In this document: piece after piece, positions 19,453 through 29,262 of the stretch | How the letters are laid out: every line of letters begins with the position of its first letter | Position numbering within the stretch: the first letter of the stretch is position 1 | Assembly (NCBI RefSeq): GCF_011009015.1 | Contig: NZ_CP048878.1 | Location: forward strand, 3,378,354-3,442,353 | Reading direction: 5' to 3' | Length of the DNA: 64,000 nucleotides | DNA from: Spartinivicinus ruber | GTDB taxonomy: Bacteria; Pseudomonadota; Gammaproteobacteria; Pseudomonadales; Zooshikellaceae | Translations under genes and position numbers: made by a program | The notes under the pieces: model-generated | Databases searched by the model: none | What the model saw: the letters and a program-made list of their open reading frames with translations, nothing else | What the model was told of the DNA's origin: nothing

Positions 19453-20081
19453 TTGCCTACCTCACTGTAATCCACTTCACGTTCGCCGTGGAGAACTTCC
19501 ACCAACTTAGTGGCTTCTTGCTCCATAGCGATGACCAGCTCATCAACCCGGCGCACATAAAAACGGTGCATAATCATTGCCGGAATAGCAATGGTCAGCC
19601 CCGCTGCAGTTGTGATCAGGGCTTCTGAAATGCCACCAGCCAAGGCATCAGCATTACCTGTACCTGAAATCTGAATTTCGGCAAATACTTTAATCATGCC
19701 GATAACAGTCCCTAGCAAACCAAGTAATGGTGTGATCACTGCAATGGTGCCCAGACTATTGAGAAAACGCTCTAGGTCATGAATAACCCCCGAAGCCGCC
19801 TCCTCAATACTTTCTTTCATAATTTCACGTCCATGCTTGGAGTTACTTAACCCTGCAGCCAGGATTTGCCCTAATGGAGAACTTCCCTTAAGTTCTTTTA
19901 AGCGTTTGCTGTCAAGCTGTTTATTTTTAATCCATTTCCAAACCAAGGCTAACGTATGTTTTGGTGCAATTTTTGAGGGCCTTAACGTCCAGGCACGTTC
20001 GATAATAATAGCCAAGGCAAGAATAGAACAAATAAGAATTGGCAGCATCAACCAGCCACCGGCTACAATGAGTTCTTTCAC
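19449..20081 (-). CDS. exbB: ExbB/TolQ/MotA family proton channel
   Basis: The 210-residue protein has three membrane helices, a long cytoplasmic loop, and the conserved TPLLGLLGTVIGMIKVF and ISEALITTAAGLTIAIPAMI segments of the MotA/TolQ/ExbB channel domain. It pairs with the overlapping exbD. The same pair between comEC and lpxK is known from pseudomonads, where its energised partner is not defined. Confidence 0.93.
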   Translation of the reverse strand: MKELIVAGGWLMLPILICSILALAIIIERAWTLRPSKIAPKHTLALVWKWIKNKQLDSKRLKELKGSSPLGQILAAGLSNSKHGREIMKESIEEAASGVIHDLERFLNSLGTIAVITPLLGLLGTVIGMIKVFAEIQISGTGNADALAGGISEALITTAAGLTIAIPAMIMHRFYVRRVDELVIAMEQEATKLVEVLHGEREVDYSEVGK

Positions 20082-20123
20082 GACATCTCCCCTTATGAAT
20101 GTTGGGCCAACTCTAACATAAAG

Positions 20124-22457
20124 TTATAAGCGACCGAATAGCCTAGCGCTAACTTTTTGTGACCAATATCTAGGATAATCAAGGCGATAGCGCATTATTA
20201 AAGCAGGCTTTGTTGCTTTATCAAACAACCACTGAATTGACCCTTCATCTGCTGTATTGTAGGTAACGATTCCTGACTGTTGCAGCCGCTTGACTAATTT
20301 TTTATTCGGGTGACCATAACTGTTTTGATAACCCGCCGAAAACAATACAACCACTGGTTTAACCTGATTAACAAAGGATACACTTGTAGCATAATAACTG
20401 CCATGATGAGCAGCGACCAACACTGTAGATTGTAATTGCTGCCGCCAGTTATTTATCAGTTGATTTTCTAGTCGTGTGGAAATATCTCCTGTCAGTAGCA
20501 GCTGGCTATTCCCCGCTATTATTTGCAATACACAGGATTGCTCGTTCCGATTATTACCTTCAGACCCTGCTAGATAACGAAAAGTAACTTCATCCCACTG
20601 CCAGCTTTGCCCTGCCTGACAGGATTGCACTGACTTACTCATAGTTATTTCTGAAGCTGTACCTGACTCAACAGCTTTAATCAATGCAGCCTTATTTAAC
20701 TCTGTTAATCCACCACTATGGTCTTGATCAGCATGACTAATCACTAGCTTATCCAGTTGATTGATTTGTTTTTGTTTAAAAAAAGGCAAAATAACCGCAC
20801 CCACAGTACTAAAGCGAGGGTTCCATTGTGGCCCAGTATCATAAATCAACCGATGATTTTTCGTTTCAATCAGGGCCGCCAATCCCTGCCCCACATCAAA
20901 CAGCGTGAAACGAAACTGGCCGGTTTGCAAAATGGCCGTCATGGGCTTGAAACAGCTTACCAAAACCCCTGTTAATAACAGCCCAGCACGGCCAGGTAAT
21001 CCTGCTGGTAATAGCCAGGCCAGTGCGAATAACACAACTCCCAGTGGTACTAAACTCAGCACAGTTTGATCGGTCGTTGACAGTTGAGCCAACTGGGCCA
21101 GCATATTAACACCTTCCGCCAACCCCAAGTTGATCACTTTCAAGCCAACCCAGCCCCATTCAGAAAAACTGGCCACCACTATTGCACACAGCAAAGCAGG
21201 CATTACCACAAACCCCAAAAGGGGGATGACCAGTAAGTTAATTAAAGGGGAAAACCAAACACTGACTTGCTGCCAGTGTATAAATAATGGCAGTAAAACA
21301 ATCCAAACAATCCACTGGGGTTTAATCCATACAGGCACAATGCCACTAACCAGTCTACGATGACTGAATGCCAGCAATAGCGCGGCAACAGCAACAAAAG
21401 AGTACCAAAACCCTGCACTAATGACCGCGAGTGGCTGCCATAGCAATACAAAAAATAAAGCTACCCACCAATAGCTCAATGGTTGAAATTGCCAACGCCC
21501 GACAAAAGCAATAGCCCCAATAGTCAACATAATCCAGGCGCGTTGAACAGGTAGCTGAAAACCACTTAGTAAGGCATACCCAGTTGCTAATAGCCAACCA
21601 GTACCAATCGCCCATTGCCTGGCTGTAATAACTAAAGGCAATAGTCTTACCTTGACTAGCACTGAGGCAACCAGCCCCCCTAACAGCGCACATAGGCCAA
21701 TATGTAACCCAGATACAACCACCAAATGTGTCGTACCTGTCTTATTTAGAGCACTCCACTGATTGGGGAGAATTGCAGACTGGTCGCCCAGTAATAATGC
21801 CAGGATTAACCCCGGCTCTTCTTCTAATTGCTGGGTAAAGTGCTGCTTCAGCTGCCAGCGCCACTGATCAAACCAGGTTAGCCATTCACAACAAGCCAAG
21901 AGTTTATTTTGCTTGCTGCGACTAACATAACCCGTGGCATCAATACCTAACCGAAATAAATAACCTTCATAGTCAAAGGCACCAGGCGAAGCAAAGCCGT
22001 GGGGACGCTTGAGTTTGACTAACAACTGCCAGCGTTGCCCTGGCATTAATGTTTGATATTGTTGATACCAGTACAGTCTTAGTTTGTTAGGAGGAAAGTA
22101 GGCATCAACCACTGGCTGTCGGCTAGGACTTGCAATATTCACCACTTTAAAATCAAAGCGATATCCATGGGCTCGCTGTTGGGGCATCCCGACAATGTGG
22201 CCAGTGATGAGTAAAGATTGACGCTCAAGTGAATTTGGTAACCGTTCTGCTAGCCCTATCAGTCCATAAGTTACTCCCCAGCAATACCCCAATACAAAAC
22301 TGACTAGGCTCACCAACCAACCACGGCGAATTCGCAAACTAATTACAACCACTACAATTAAAGAGAACAAACCCGTAAACAGATACCATTGATTAAGGGA
22401 AGGTAAAGCAGCCACCAGTACACAGCCAAAAGAAAATGCAATCAGACTTCTGTGCAT
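20124..22457 (-). CDS. comEC: ComEC/Rec2 DNA internalization protein
   Basis: The 777-residue polytopic protein forms the inner-membrane channel for single-stranded DNA in natural transformation. It has an N-terminal DUF4131 part, the competence domain with GTTHLVVVSGLHIG and many membrane helices, and a C-terminal metallo-beta-lactamase-like domain with SHADQDHSGG, which may degrade one strand. It is the first gene of the leftward envelope operon. No other uptake gene lies in the window. Confidence 0.95.
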   Translation of the reverse strand: MHRSLIAFSFGCVLVAALPSLNQWYLFTGLFSLIVVVVISLRIRRGWLVSLVSFVLGYCWGVTYGLIGLAERLPNSLERQSLLITGHIVGMPQQRAHGYRFDFKVVNIASPSRQPVVDAYFPPNKLRLYWYQQYQTLMPGQRWQLLVKLKRPHGFASPGAFDYEGYLFRLGIDATGYVSRSKQNKLLACCEWLTWFDQWRWQLKQHFTQQLEEEPGLILALLLGDQSAILPNQWSALNKTGTTHLVVVSGLHIGLCALLGGLVASVLVKVRLLPLVITARQWAIGTGWLLATGYALLSGFQLPVQRAWIMLTIGAIAFVGRWQFQPLSYWWVALFFVLLWQPLAVISAGFWYSFVAVAALLLAFSHRRLVSGIVPVWIKPQWIVWIVLLPLFIHWQQVSVWFSPLINLLVIPLLGFVVMPALLCAIVVASFSEWGWVGLKVINLGLAEGVNMLAQLAQLSTTDQTVLSLVPLGVVLFALAWLLPAGLPGRAGLLLTGVLVSCFKPMTAILQTGQFRFTLFDVGQGLAALIETKNHRLIYDTGPQWNPRFSTVGAVILPFFKQKQINQLDKLVISHADQDHSGGLTELNKAALIKAVESGTASEITMSKSVQSCQAGQSWQWDEVTFRYLAGSEGNNRNEQSCVLQIIAGNSQLLLTGDISTRLENQLINNWRQQLQSTVLVAAHHGSYYATSVSFVNQVKPVVVLFSAGYQNSYGHPNKKLVKRLQQSGIVTYNTADEGSIQWLFDKATKPALIMRYRLDYPRYWSQKVSARLFGRL

Positions 22458-22567
22458 CTGTAGAGAACCATTTAAAATAAATGCATAATACGCGTGTTTA
22501 AGAAGGCCATGCAGTTAACACCTTAAAATAGGCTTCTTACTTTGTAGTGATCTAGCAGAGCCCATCA

Positions 22568-23107
22568 ATGCCCAAAAAACTAATCAAGCGCTACCTACCC
22601 CATCCAGACATTATTAAAGGTAATAAGTCTCTTCAGCGATTTTTAGGTCACCGAATTCACGACCCTAATCTTTGGCATTTAAACCGCCGTTCTGTTTCAA
22701 TGGCTTTTTTTGTGGGAGTATTTTGTGCTTTTATTCCAATTCCTTTCCAAATGGTCGTTGCTGCTTTTTTAGCCTTTATTTTTCGCTGTAATTTACCTAT
22801 TTCTGTGGTACTGGTTTGGATAACCAACCCGTTAACCATGCCAGCTATTTTTTACTTTACCTATAAGATAGGCTGTTATTTACTGAATACGCCAGTACTT
22901 GAATTGGAAATGGAATTCACGACAGAATGGATCAGTAAACAGTTTGCTAATATATGGCAACCATTATATTTCGGCTCTATTATTAGTGGCATCCTGTTAG
23001 GGCTGGTCAGCTATTTATTAGTTCGTTTGTATTGGCGCTGGCATGTCACCAAGTCATGGTTACATCGCAAAAAAAAGCGGCAACCTAATCAACACGACAA
23101 GAACTAA
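22568..23107 (+). CDS. DUF2062 membrane protein
   Basis: The 179-residue protein matches the DUF2062 pattern: a basic N-terminus with SVSMAFFVGVFCAFIPIPFQM, then PISVVLVWITNPLTMPAIFYFTYKIG, and a C-terminal helix. Two or three membrane segments are visible. The function of the family is unknown. It is divergent from comEC and followed 45 bases later by a small conserved-looking gene. Confidence 0.85.
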   Translation: MPKKLIKRYLPHPDIIKGNKSLQRFLGHRIHDPNLWHLNRRSVSMAFFVGVFCAFIPIPFQMVVAAFLAFIFRCNLPISVVLVWITNPLTMPAIFYFTYKIGCYLLNTPVLELEMEFTTEWISKQFANIWQPLYFGSIISGILLGLVSYLLVRLYWRWHVTKSWLHRKKKRQPNQHDKN

Positions 23108-23152
23108 TCACCCAACCATTAAATTTTTCTGAACTCTAGAAGTTATTGCATT

Positions 23153-23461
23153 ATGAATAAGCGTTTTAATCCGAGGCGTAAAAACCCTAAACAACAAGGC
23201 CGAGGCACTCTAGAAAATATTGTGACTGATGGGCCTCATAATGAATGGCTAGGCATGCCAGATTATTATATTCATACATTAACGGTGGATGGAGAAGAAT
23301 ATAACTACTTAAGCCCCGAAGAAGTACTTGATGTTAATGTGGGTGATAAAGTTGTTTTTCGTTACCAACAGGTAGGTAAAATTAAACGAATTGATAAACG
23401 TTCACTGGGCATTGCCATTGACCCAAGTACTTACTTGAATCAGCCCACTGATGATGAATAA
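23153..23461 (+). CDS. Small protein of unknown function (102 aa)
   Basis: I do not recognise this protein. It has a basic N-terminus (MNKRFNPRRKNPKQQG), a central part with VDGEEYNYLSPEEVLDVNVGDKVVFRYQ, and an acidic tail. The middle suggests a small beta-barrel fold and the basic head could bind nucleic acid; both are inferences. It lies 45 bases after the DUF2062 gene and ends at a shared terminator with lolD. Confidence 0.7.
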   Translation: MNKRFNPRRKNPKQQGRGTLENIVTDGPHNEWLGMPDYYIHTLTVDGEEYNYLSPEEVLDVNVGDKVVFRYQQVGKIKRIDKRSLGIAIDPSTYLNQPTDDE

Positions 23462-23463
23462 CA

Positions 23464-23499
23464 AAAAAAGGGCCGTTAGCTTTTGCTGACAGCCCTTTT
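23464..23499. terminator. Bidirectional terminator between the 102-aa gene and lolD
   Basis: The stem AAAAAAGGGC...GCCCTTTT with a second paired part GT.AGC/GCT.AC around TTTT lies between two convergent genes. A-run and T-run flanks suit both strands. Confidence 0.85.
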
Positions 23500-23513
23500 C
23501 AATAAGAAAGCAT

Positions 23514-24215
23514 CTACTCCTGATGTGTTTTAACTGGTACTAACTGCCCATCTTCCAGCTTTAATACTCGATCCATTTGTTGGGCCAACCCTAAATCATG
23601 GGTAACCACTACAAAAGCCGTATTCACCGAATGACTAAGATCATGCATCAACCGATGGATACTATGTGCTGTATGCTGATCCAAGTTTCCTGTCGGTTCA
23701 TCTAGCAATACACACTTTGGCTGAGTGACTAAAGCACGCGCTATTGCTACCCGTTGCCGCTCACCGCCCGACAACTCACCAGGTTTATGCTGTAGCCTGT
23801 GGGATAGTCCCACCTGTTCCAGCAGCTTGATTGAACCTGCTTTGGCTTCCTTTACAGACACTTCTTTGCGCATCAATAATGGCATGGCAACATTTTCGAC
23901 AGCAGAAAATTCTGGCAATAAATGGTGAAATTGATATACAAACCCCAAGCTACGATTACGAACCAACCCTCTCTGGTTTTCATTAAGCAGAGTAATATCC
24001 TGGTTATCGAGCAATACCCTTCCTTTAGAAGGGGTATCCAACCCTCCTAGTAAATTTAACAACGTGGTTTTACCTGAGCCAGAACTACCCACAATACTGA
24101 CCCGCTCTCCAACCTCTAACTGAAAGTTAACGTTTTTGATTACTTCAACTGTTGCAGGGCCTTCCTGGTAGTACTTGGCTAAGTCCTGACACACTAGTAC
24201 TGAATGACTACTCAT
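23514..24215 (-). CDS. lolD: Lipoprotein-releasing ABC transporter ATPase LolD
   Basis: LolD drives release of outer-membrane lipoproteins from the inner membrane to LolA. The ATPase has Walker [10 protein letters not shown], the signature [15 protein letters not shown], Walker [12 protein letters not shown], and the H-loop VVTHD. ATG 24215 gives 233 residues and overlaps the lolC stop by 8 bases; an open frame to 24251 adds 12 atypical residues. One LolC/E-type permease gene precedes it. Confidence 0.96.
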   Translation of the reverse strand: MSSHSVLVCQDLAKYYQEGPATVEVIKNVNFQLEVGERVSIVGSSGSGKTTLLNLLGGLDTPSKGRVLLDNQDITLLNENQRGLVRNRSLGFVYQFHHLLPEFSAVENVAMPLLMRKEVSVKEAKAGSIKLLEQVGLSHRLQHKPGELSGGERQRVAIARALVTQPKCVLLDEPTGNLDQHTAHSIHRLMHDLSHSVNTAFVVVTHDLGLAQQMDRVLKLEDGQLVPVKTHQE

Positions 24216-25452
24216 AACGCAAAGCCTCTGCAGGTTGGGTGTTAGCGGCACGGAATGCAGGATAAATAGTGGCTAAAAAGCTCAGTAGCAGGGTTGCACA
24301 GGCAATCAAGCCAACATCCTGCCACTGTAATTCGGAGGGTAAATAGCTAATAAAATACACACTTGAGTCTAAAAATTTAAAGTTTAACAACTCTTCAATG
24401 GCTTTAATCCAGGAGGGCAAATTAAGCGCAGTAATTACCCCAGTAACTACTCCCAGCAAAGTGCCTAATACTCCAATGACAGCGCCTTGAACCATAAATA
24501 TGGCCATGACTGTGCGAGTGGTCGCGCCAAGGGTTCTTAAAATAGCAATATCTGACTGCTTATCATTTACTACCATCACCAGAGTGGCGACTATGTTAAA
24601 GGAAGCCACTGCAATTATGAGGGTCAACAAAAGTCCTACGATTGTTTTTTCCATTTGGATCGCTTGAAATAGGCTACCATGGGTACGCGTCCAGTCCCGC
24701 ACGTAATAGCGACCAGGTAACTCACTCGCTACATTCCAAGCGACCTCACGAGCCTTAAATAAGTCGTTAAGCTGTAAACGAATACCTAAAACGCCTTTCT
24801 CAATTCTCATTAATTTGGCTGCATCTTTGTAATGGATATAGGCCAAGCTGGCATCCAACTCGGCACCCACACTAAAGATACCGACCACATTGAATCGCTT
24901 TAGCCTAGGGAAAATACCCGCAGGGTTAATGGACGCTTCAGGTAGGATTAACGTCACCTTATCCCCAACACTCACCCCCAACTGGCGAGATAAAATATCC
25001 CCTAAAACGATGCCAAACTCACCAGGCGCTAGATCAGCTAACTTGCCTGCATCCATATGCTCATCAATAATTGAGACTTTACTTTCATCATCAGGACTAA
25101 TCCCTTGAATATAGGCACCTTTTACATGACCACCTTGAGTAAGCATGGCCTGAGCGCTAATAAAAGGGGCTGCTCCCACCACATCAGGTGACTGTTCAAC
25201 CTGTTTAATCAGCTCAGGCCAATTTTCAATGGTACCTTGGGCTGTCGTGATGGAGGCATGGGGGACCATACCCAGAATGCGTTGTTTCAGTTCCCGGTCA
25301 AATCCGTTCATCACTGATAACACGACAATCAATACCCAAACCCCCAGGGCTAAGCCTAAAAAGGAAATAAGCGAGGTAAAGGAAATAAAACGATTGCGTC
25401 GCTTGGCTGCGGTGTAACGCAAGCCAATAAAAAACGGTAATGGTTTGAACAT
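24208..25452 (-). CDS. lolC: Lipoprotein-releasing system permease LolC/LolE
   Basis: The 414-residue permease (start ATG 25452) has one N-terminal membrane helix, a large periplasmic domain, and three C-terminal helices, with [31 protein letters not shown] at the start and [18 protein letters not shown] in the FtsX-like domain. Only one permease is linked to lolD. It may work as a homodimer (LolF-type systems are known) or a second permease gene may lie elsewhere. Confidence 0.93.
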   Translation of the reverse strand: MFKPLPFFIGLRYTAAKRRNRFISFTSLISFLGLALGVWVLIVVLSVMNGFDRELKQRILGMVPHASITTAQGTIENWPELIKQVEQSPDVVGAAPFISAQAMLTQGGHVKGAYIQGISPDDESKVSIIDEHMDAGKLADLAPGEFGIVLGDILSRQLGVSVGDKVTLILPEASINPAGIFPRLKRFNVVGIFSVGAELDASLAYIHYKDAAKLMRIEKGVLGIRLQLNDLFKAREVAWNVASELPGRYYVRDWTRTHGSLFQAIQMEKTIVGLLLTLIIAVASFNIVATLVMVVNDKQSDIAILRTLGATTRTVMAIFMVQGAVIGVLGTLLGVVTGVITALNLPSWIKAIEELLNFKFLDSSVYFISYLPSELQWQDVGLIACATLLLSFLATIYPAFRAANTQPAEALRYE

Positions 25453-25577
25453 GAAGTCTTTTGCCTTACAGCCCAGATATTTCACAATCAACGACTAAGC
25501 GAGATTGAGCAAAACGTTATGAAAGATTCGGGCTAAAATGTTAATGGAGTTACCAAATAATTAACAGGGCGGTTATT

Positions 25578-26171
25578 ATGCCAGAAGAACTGGCGGATCG
25601 GCGCGATTTTTATCGAATCGATGACATTGTTGCAATGAGTTATCAGGTGATGGATGACAGCTATCAGCCTGACTCAAAGCACTTCCCTTTTAATGGCGAA
25701 GCTGAAATCTTTCACTTATCCAGCAACCTGCAAACTCTAGAGAGTGAAGCCCATCACTTATTGAGAATTATTAATGATAAGAATCGTGCGATCGCTCAAT
25801 ACTTAAAGAATATAGACCGGCGCCTTCAACTCATGGGTAATGCCGTCGCCTCCTGTAGTAGCGAACTACTCAACTTACCTAAAGTAAAAGTTAGTCTTAG
25901 TGAAAGTGGTATTAGCTTTGATCACGCAGAGTCTCTGCCTGCAGATCAATTTATTGCGATTAAATTGGTCTTATTGCCTAGTCATACTGGCTTGTTGATC
26001 TCAGGGAAAGTAGTAAAATGTGACAAAATTAAAACTGGTTATCACTACAGAATCACATTTAAACATATACTTGAGCCCGATCGCCAGTTGCTGGCTAAAC
26101 ACATCATTCAATACCAAGCCAAGCAACGGCGACAGCAACTGGAACACTCTAAGCAGGAGTCGTCATCATGA
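25578..26171 (+). CDS. PilZ-domain protein
   Basis: The 197-residue cytoplasmic protein starts with DRRDFYRIDD, like the RxxxR arm of PilZ domains, and its C-terminal half contains SLSESGISFDHAESL, which aligns with the (D/N)xSxxG motif but has Ser in place of the Asp/Asn. PilZ domains often bind cyclic di-GMP; the altered motif makes binding uncertain. Its stop overlaps the next ATG (ATGA), so the two genes are coupled. Confidence 0.75.
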   Translation: MPEELADRRDFYRIDDIVAMSYQVMDDSYQPDSKHFPFNGEAEIFHLSSNLQTLESEAHHLLRIINDKNRAIAQYLKNIDRRLQLMGNAVASCSSELLNLPKVKVSLSESGISFDHAESLPADQFIAIKLVLLPSHTGLLISGKVVKCDKIKTGYHYRITFKHILEPDRQLLAKHIIQYQAKQRRQQLEHSKQESSS

Positions 26172-26455
26172 AAACACTTATTCAGGCCACCCTAGCCAGT
26201 GGACTTTTATGCCTGGCATGTGTCACTAGCGCTCAAGAACTCACCGTCGGCCAACATGCCCAAGTCAGCCAAAACCAATCACAACCACGTCATGGCATGA
26301 AGCAACAAGATGTTCTTACGCAATATGGCCAACCCTCTGAAAAAACGGCTGTTGGCAACCCAGTTATTTCAACCTGGCGCTATGCTAATTTTACCGTCTA
26401 TTTTGAAAATGATACGGTGCTGCACAGCGTAGCTAATCGAACCTCACAAGAGTAG
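26168..26455 (+). CDS. Small secreted protein of unknown function
   Basis: The 95-residue protein has a Sec signal peptide (about residues 1-22, ending near TSAQE). The mature part has QQDVLTQYGQPSEKTAVGNPVISTWRYANFTVYFENDTVLHSV, a pattern of small SmpA/OmlA-like beta folds in which a GxP turn and a W-R-Y strand recur. It is coupled to the PilZ gene and 9 bases before the GDPD gene. The function is unknown. Confidence 0.75.
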   Translation: MKTLIQATLASGLLCLACVTSAQELTVGQHAQVSQNQSQPRHGMKQQDVLTQYGQPSEKTAVGNPVISTWRYANFTVYFENDTVLHSVANRTSQE

Positions 26456-26464
26456 CGAACCTCT

Positions 26465-27193
26465 ATGAAACTAATTGGTCATCGCGGTGCCCGAGACGAG
26501 GCTCCAGAAAATACCATCGCTGGGTTTAAACACGGCATTAGCCTAGGAATACTCGATTTCGAGCTAGACTTACGACTGAGTAAAGATGGCCAACTAGTGG
26601 TAATCCATGACGCTACTGTCGATCGCACCACCAACAGTAGTGGTAAAGTGGCAAAATTAACTGCAAAAGAACTAAGCCAGCTAAATGCTCAGTTTGCCCA
26701 CCCGCTCTGGGACCAGGCATGCCCTGTGCCGCTACTGAAAGACCTACTTAATGCATGCCCTGAAATCAACAGTATCCAGCTAGAAATGAAAGCAGATAAT
26801 CGCGCTGAGGCGTACGCAGTGGCAGAAGCGACCCATGAATTTTGTCAACAATATAAGGGCAAAACTAACTTAATTTTAACGTCACTTAACCGCCACTGTT
26901 TGACAACCTTAGTTCGACTGAAAAGCCCTCAGCCACGTGGTTTAGTAGTCGAGTATTCCTTCCCTCCCCCCATCCACACCGCTAAAAAACTTGGTTGCCA
27001 GTATTTATGCCTTGATCAGATACTCTGCTCTTCAGCTCGAGTCAAAGCCGCCACTAATGCAGGTTTAACCGTATCAGTATGGACAGTCAATGAATTAGAG
27101 GTAGCAAGGAAGTTAGCAGCTATTCGAGGGGTCAGTAGTTTAATTACTGACCGTCCTAGTGAGCTAATGGAATTGTTTCAGGACGCAGCATAG
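26465..27193 (+). CDS. Glycerophosphodiester phosphodiesterase
   Basis: The 242-residue protein has the GDPD family start LIGHRGARDEAPENTIAGF, with His6 and Arg7, the ELDLRLSKDGQLVVIHDATVDRTTN segment with catalytic acid and His residues, and a final VWTVNELE motif. It splits glycerophosphodiesters to glycerol-3-phosphate and an alcohol. No signal peptide is seen, so it is the cytosolic UgpQ-like type. It is the last gene of a three-gene rightward group. Confidence 0.92.
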   Translation: MKLIGHRGARDEAPENTIAGFKHGISLGILDFELDLRLSKDGQLVVIHDATVDRTTNSSGKVAKLTAKELSQLNAQFAHPLWDQACPVPLLKDLLNACPEINSIQLEMKADNRAEAYAVAEATHEFCQQYKGKTNLILTSLNRHCLTTLVRLKSPQPRGLVVEYSFPPPIHTAKKLGCQYLCLDQILCSSARVKAATNAGLTVSVWTVNELEVARKLAAIRGVSSLITDRPSELMELFQDAA

Positions 27194-27236
27194 TTTTGCC
27201 TCCTCCTCTTTTTTTATCTAGAGGGAGAGGCAAAAA
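27194..27236. terminator. Bidirectional terminator between the GDPD gene and sthA
   Basis: An imperfect stem TTTTGCCTC..TCT / AGAGGGAGAGGCAAAA around a T-rich loop lies between the two convergent genes. Two positions in the 16-bp stem do not pair. Confidence 0.7.
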
Positions 27237-27262
27237 ATAGCTAAAAGTTATTATAAGGTGCT

Positions 27263-28657
27263 TTAAAACAGTCGATTCAACCCATTCAACGCTGCCACCC
27301 GATAAGCTTCCGCCATCGTAGGATAATTAAAGGTCGTATTCACAAAATAATTCAGGGTATTAGCTTCACCTTTTTGACTCATAATAGCTTGACCGATATG
27401 GACAATTTCAGAGGCCCGATCACCAAAGCAGTGAATTCCTAATACTTCCAATGTTTCCCGGTGGAATAAAATTTTCAGCATCCCTACAGGTTCATTACTG
27501 ATTTGTGCTCTAGCCATGGATCTGAAGTTAGCTTGCCCTACTTCATAAGGTACTTTTTCTGCCGTTAAGTCCTGTTCTGTTTTGCCCACTGAGCTAATTT
27601 CTGGAATGGTGTAAATGCCAGTAGGTACATCATCAACAAACCGCCAGTCATTCTCTGCCGCAATATTGCCTGCAGCTGAGCGCCCCTGATCAAAAGCTGC
27701 ACTGGCTAAACTAGGCCAACCAATCACATCACCTGCTGCATAAATATTTTCAACAGAGGTTTGATAATGTTTATTGACCTCCAACTGCCCACGACTATTA
27801 GGCTCTATTCCGACATTTTCCAGCCCCATTTCTTGCGTATTACCCGTCCGGCCATTAGCCCACAACAAAGCATCGGATTTTACTTTTTTACCTGATTTTA
27901 AGTACAACACCACGCCATCATCAGTACCTTCGATTTTGTCATACTCTTCTCGGTGGCGAATCAGTACTCCTTGATGACGCAAGTGATAACTGAGTGCGTC
28001 AGAAATTTCATCATCCAAAAAGGACAGCAAACGATCACGGGTATTAATTAAATCAACCTTAACCCCAAGGCCACTGAAAATAGAGGCATATTCACAGCCA
28101 ATAACCCCAGCACCATAAATAATAATACGACGAGGGGTGTGCTTCAGTTGCAAGATAGTATCACTGTCATAAATCCGCTCATGGTTAAAATCCACATTGC
28201 TAGGTCGATAAGGCCTTGAGCCAGTGGCAATTACGATATCCTTGGTTACCAGTCGCTCAATAGAGCCATTATGTTGCACCACTTCAACCGTGTTTTGATC
28301 AATTAAACTACCATGCCCAAATAAAATATTAATCCGGTTCCGTGCATAATATTGGGTTCGTGACTTTACTTGCTTGCTGATGACACTTTCTGCTTTTTTC
28401 AGCACATTGGGAAAACTGAACCAACGAGGTTCACCAATGGCTCTAAACATCGGATCCGTGTTAAATGATATAATTTCTTTGACTGAGTGGCGCAATGCCT
28501 TCGATGGTATCGTCCCTAAATGAGTGCAGTTCCCCCCCACCAGTGCTGACTGCTCCACCACGGCCACTCGCTTACCTAGCTTAACAGCATTCATTGCTGC
28601 CCCTTCGCCAGCAGGCCCGGAACCTAGCACCACCACATCATAGTTCGTTACACCCAT
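27263..28657 (-). CDS. sthA: Soluble pyridine nucleotide transhydrogenase
   Basis: SthA transfers hydride between NADPH and NAD+ in the cytoplasm and balances the two pools. The 464-residue flavoprotein has the FAD loop [13 protein letters not shown], the [14 protein letters not shown] segment in which the second redox Cys of related disulfide reductases is replaced (a mark of Sth), the NAD loop [11 protein letters not shown], and the C-terminal interface domain. It is downstream of the nqr operon on the same strand, in the same order as in Pseudomonas. Confidence 0.96.
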   Translation of the reverse strand: MGVTNYDVVVLGSGPAGEGAAMNAVKLGKRVAVVEQSALVGGNCTHLGTIPSKALRHSVKEIISFNTDPMFRAIGEPRWFSFPNVLKKAESVISKQVKSRTQYYARNRINILFGHGSLIDQNTVEVVQHNGSIERLVTKDIVIATGSRPYRPSNVDFNHERIYDSDTILQLKHTPRRIIIYGAGVIGCEYASIFSGLGVKVDLINTRDRLLSFLDDEISDALSYHLRHQGVLIRHREEYDKIEGTDDGVVLYLKSGKKVKSDALLWANGRTGNTQEMGLENVGIEPNSRGQLEVNKHYQTSVENIYAAGDVIGWPSLASAAFDQGRSAAGNIAAENDWRFVDDVPTGIYTIPEISSVGKTEQDLTAEKVPYEVGQANFRSMARAQISNEPVGMLKILFHRETLEVLGIHCFGDRASEIVHIGQAIMSQKGEANTLNYFVNTTFNYPTMAEAYRVAALNGLNRLF

Positions 28658-28993
28658 GATTATAAAAACTCCAACATCAATTAATTGTTACTGATTTCTT
28701 TTTATTTGTTGTCTTATAGCCCAACTTTAAACATCGCGAGTGATCTTTAGGGTTTATTATCGTCGCTCAGCCCAAGGATGGTGTAAATGCAGCTTATACA
28801 GCATTAAACAATCATTTATAAAAATATAAACTCATGGAGCTTCATCGCTCGACAGCCACCCTAAAAATCATTCGCATTGGCTATATTTCATCAGCTATCA
28901 ATAGCTTTAAATTTGATTAACCAGCACAAGGGCATAACGGAGGCTTACATCCCAAGTGTCAGCTACTGATGACTTAGGCTATACACAAATAAA
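28658..28993. other. sthA-nqrM intergenic region
   Basis: This 336-base stretch has no credible gene. It should hold the sthA promoter and the end of the nqr transcript. I see no clear terminator hairpin. Confidence 0.5.
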
Positions 28994-29248
28994 TTAGCGT
29001 TCTGGTGAGCGACTTGGGCTGGCATTGTAAAACAAGTCATCTTCTATGCTGGACTGGGCAAGCTGTTGCTGTTGTTTTTCTTTATCGCACTTCGCCTGAT
29101 CACCACCACAAATATCACAGGCAGTTCCCATGCCCAAAGCGCTGATACCCCCACAAGAGCCTTTAATAGGCTTGTTTGCCATGATCACACCCACAGCCAT
29201 AGCAACTACAATCAGCAGCATCAAACAAAATGCCAGAAAGATAGTCAT
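28994..29248 (-). CDS. nqrM: Na+-NQR maturation protein NqrM
   Basis: The 84-residue protein has one N-terminal membrane helix (about residues 4-24) and four cysteines, Cys32, Cys44, Cys47 and Cys54, in the KGSCGG...GTACDICGGD...KCD pattern of NqrM (DUF539). In Vibrio, NqrM delivers iron to the Cys-ligated Fe centre between NqrD and NqrE. It is the last gene of the nqr operon here, 14 bases after apbE. Confidence 0.95.
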   Translation of the reverse strand: MTIFLAFCLMLLIVVAMAVGVIMANKPIKGSCGGISALGMGTACDICGGDQAKCDKEKQQQQLAQSSIEDDLFYNASPSRSPER

Positions 29249-29262
29249 CTTTAATACCTCAA

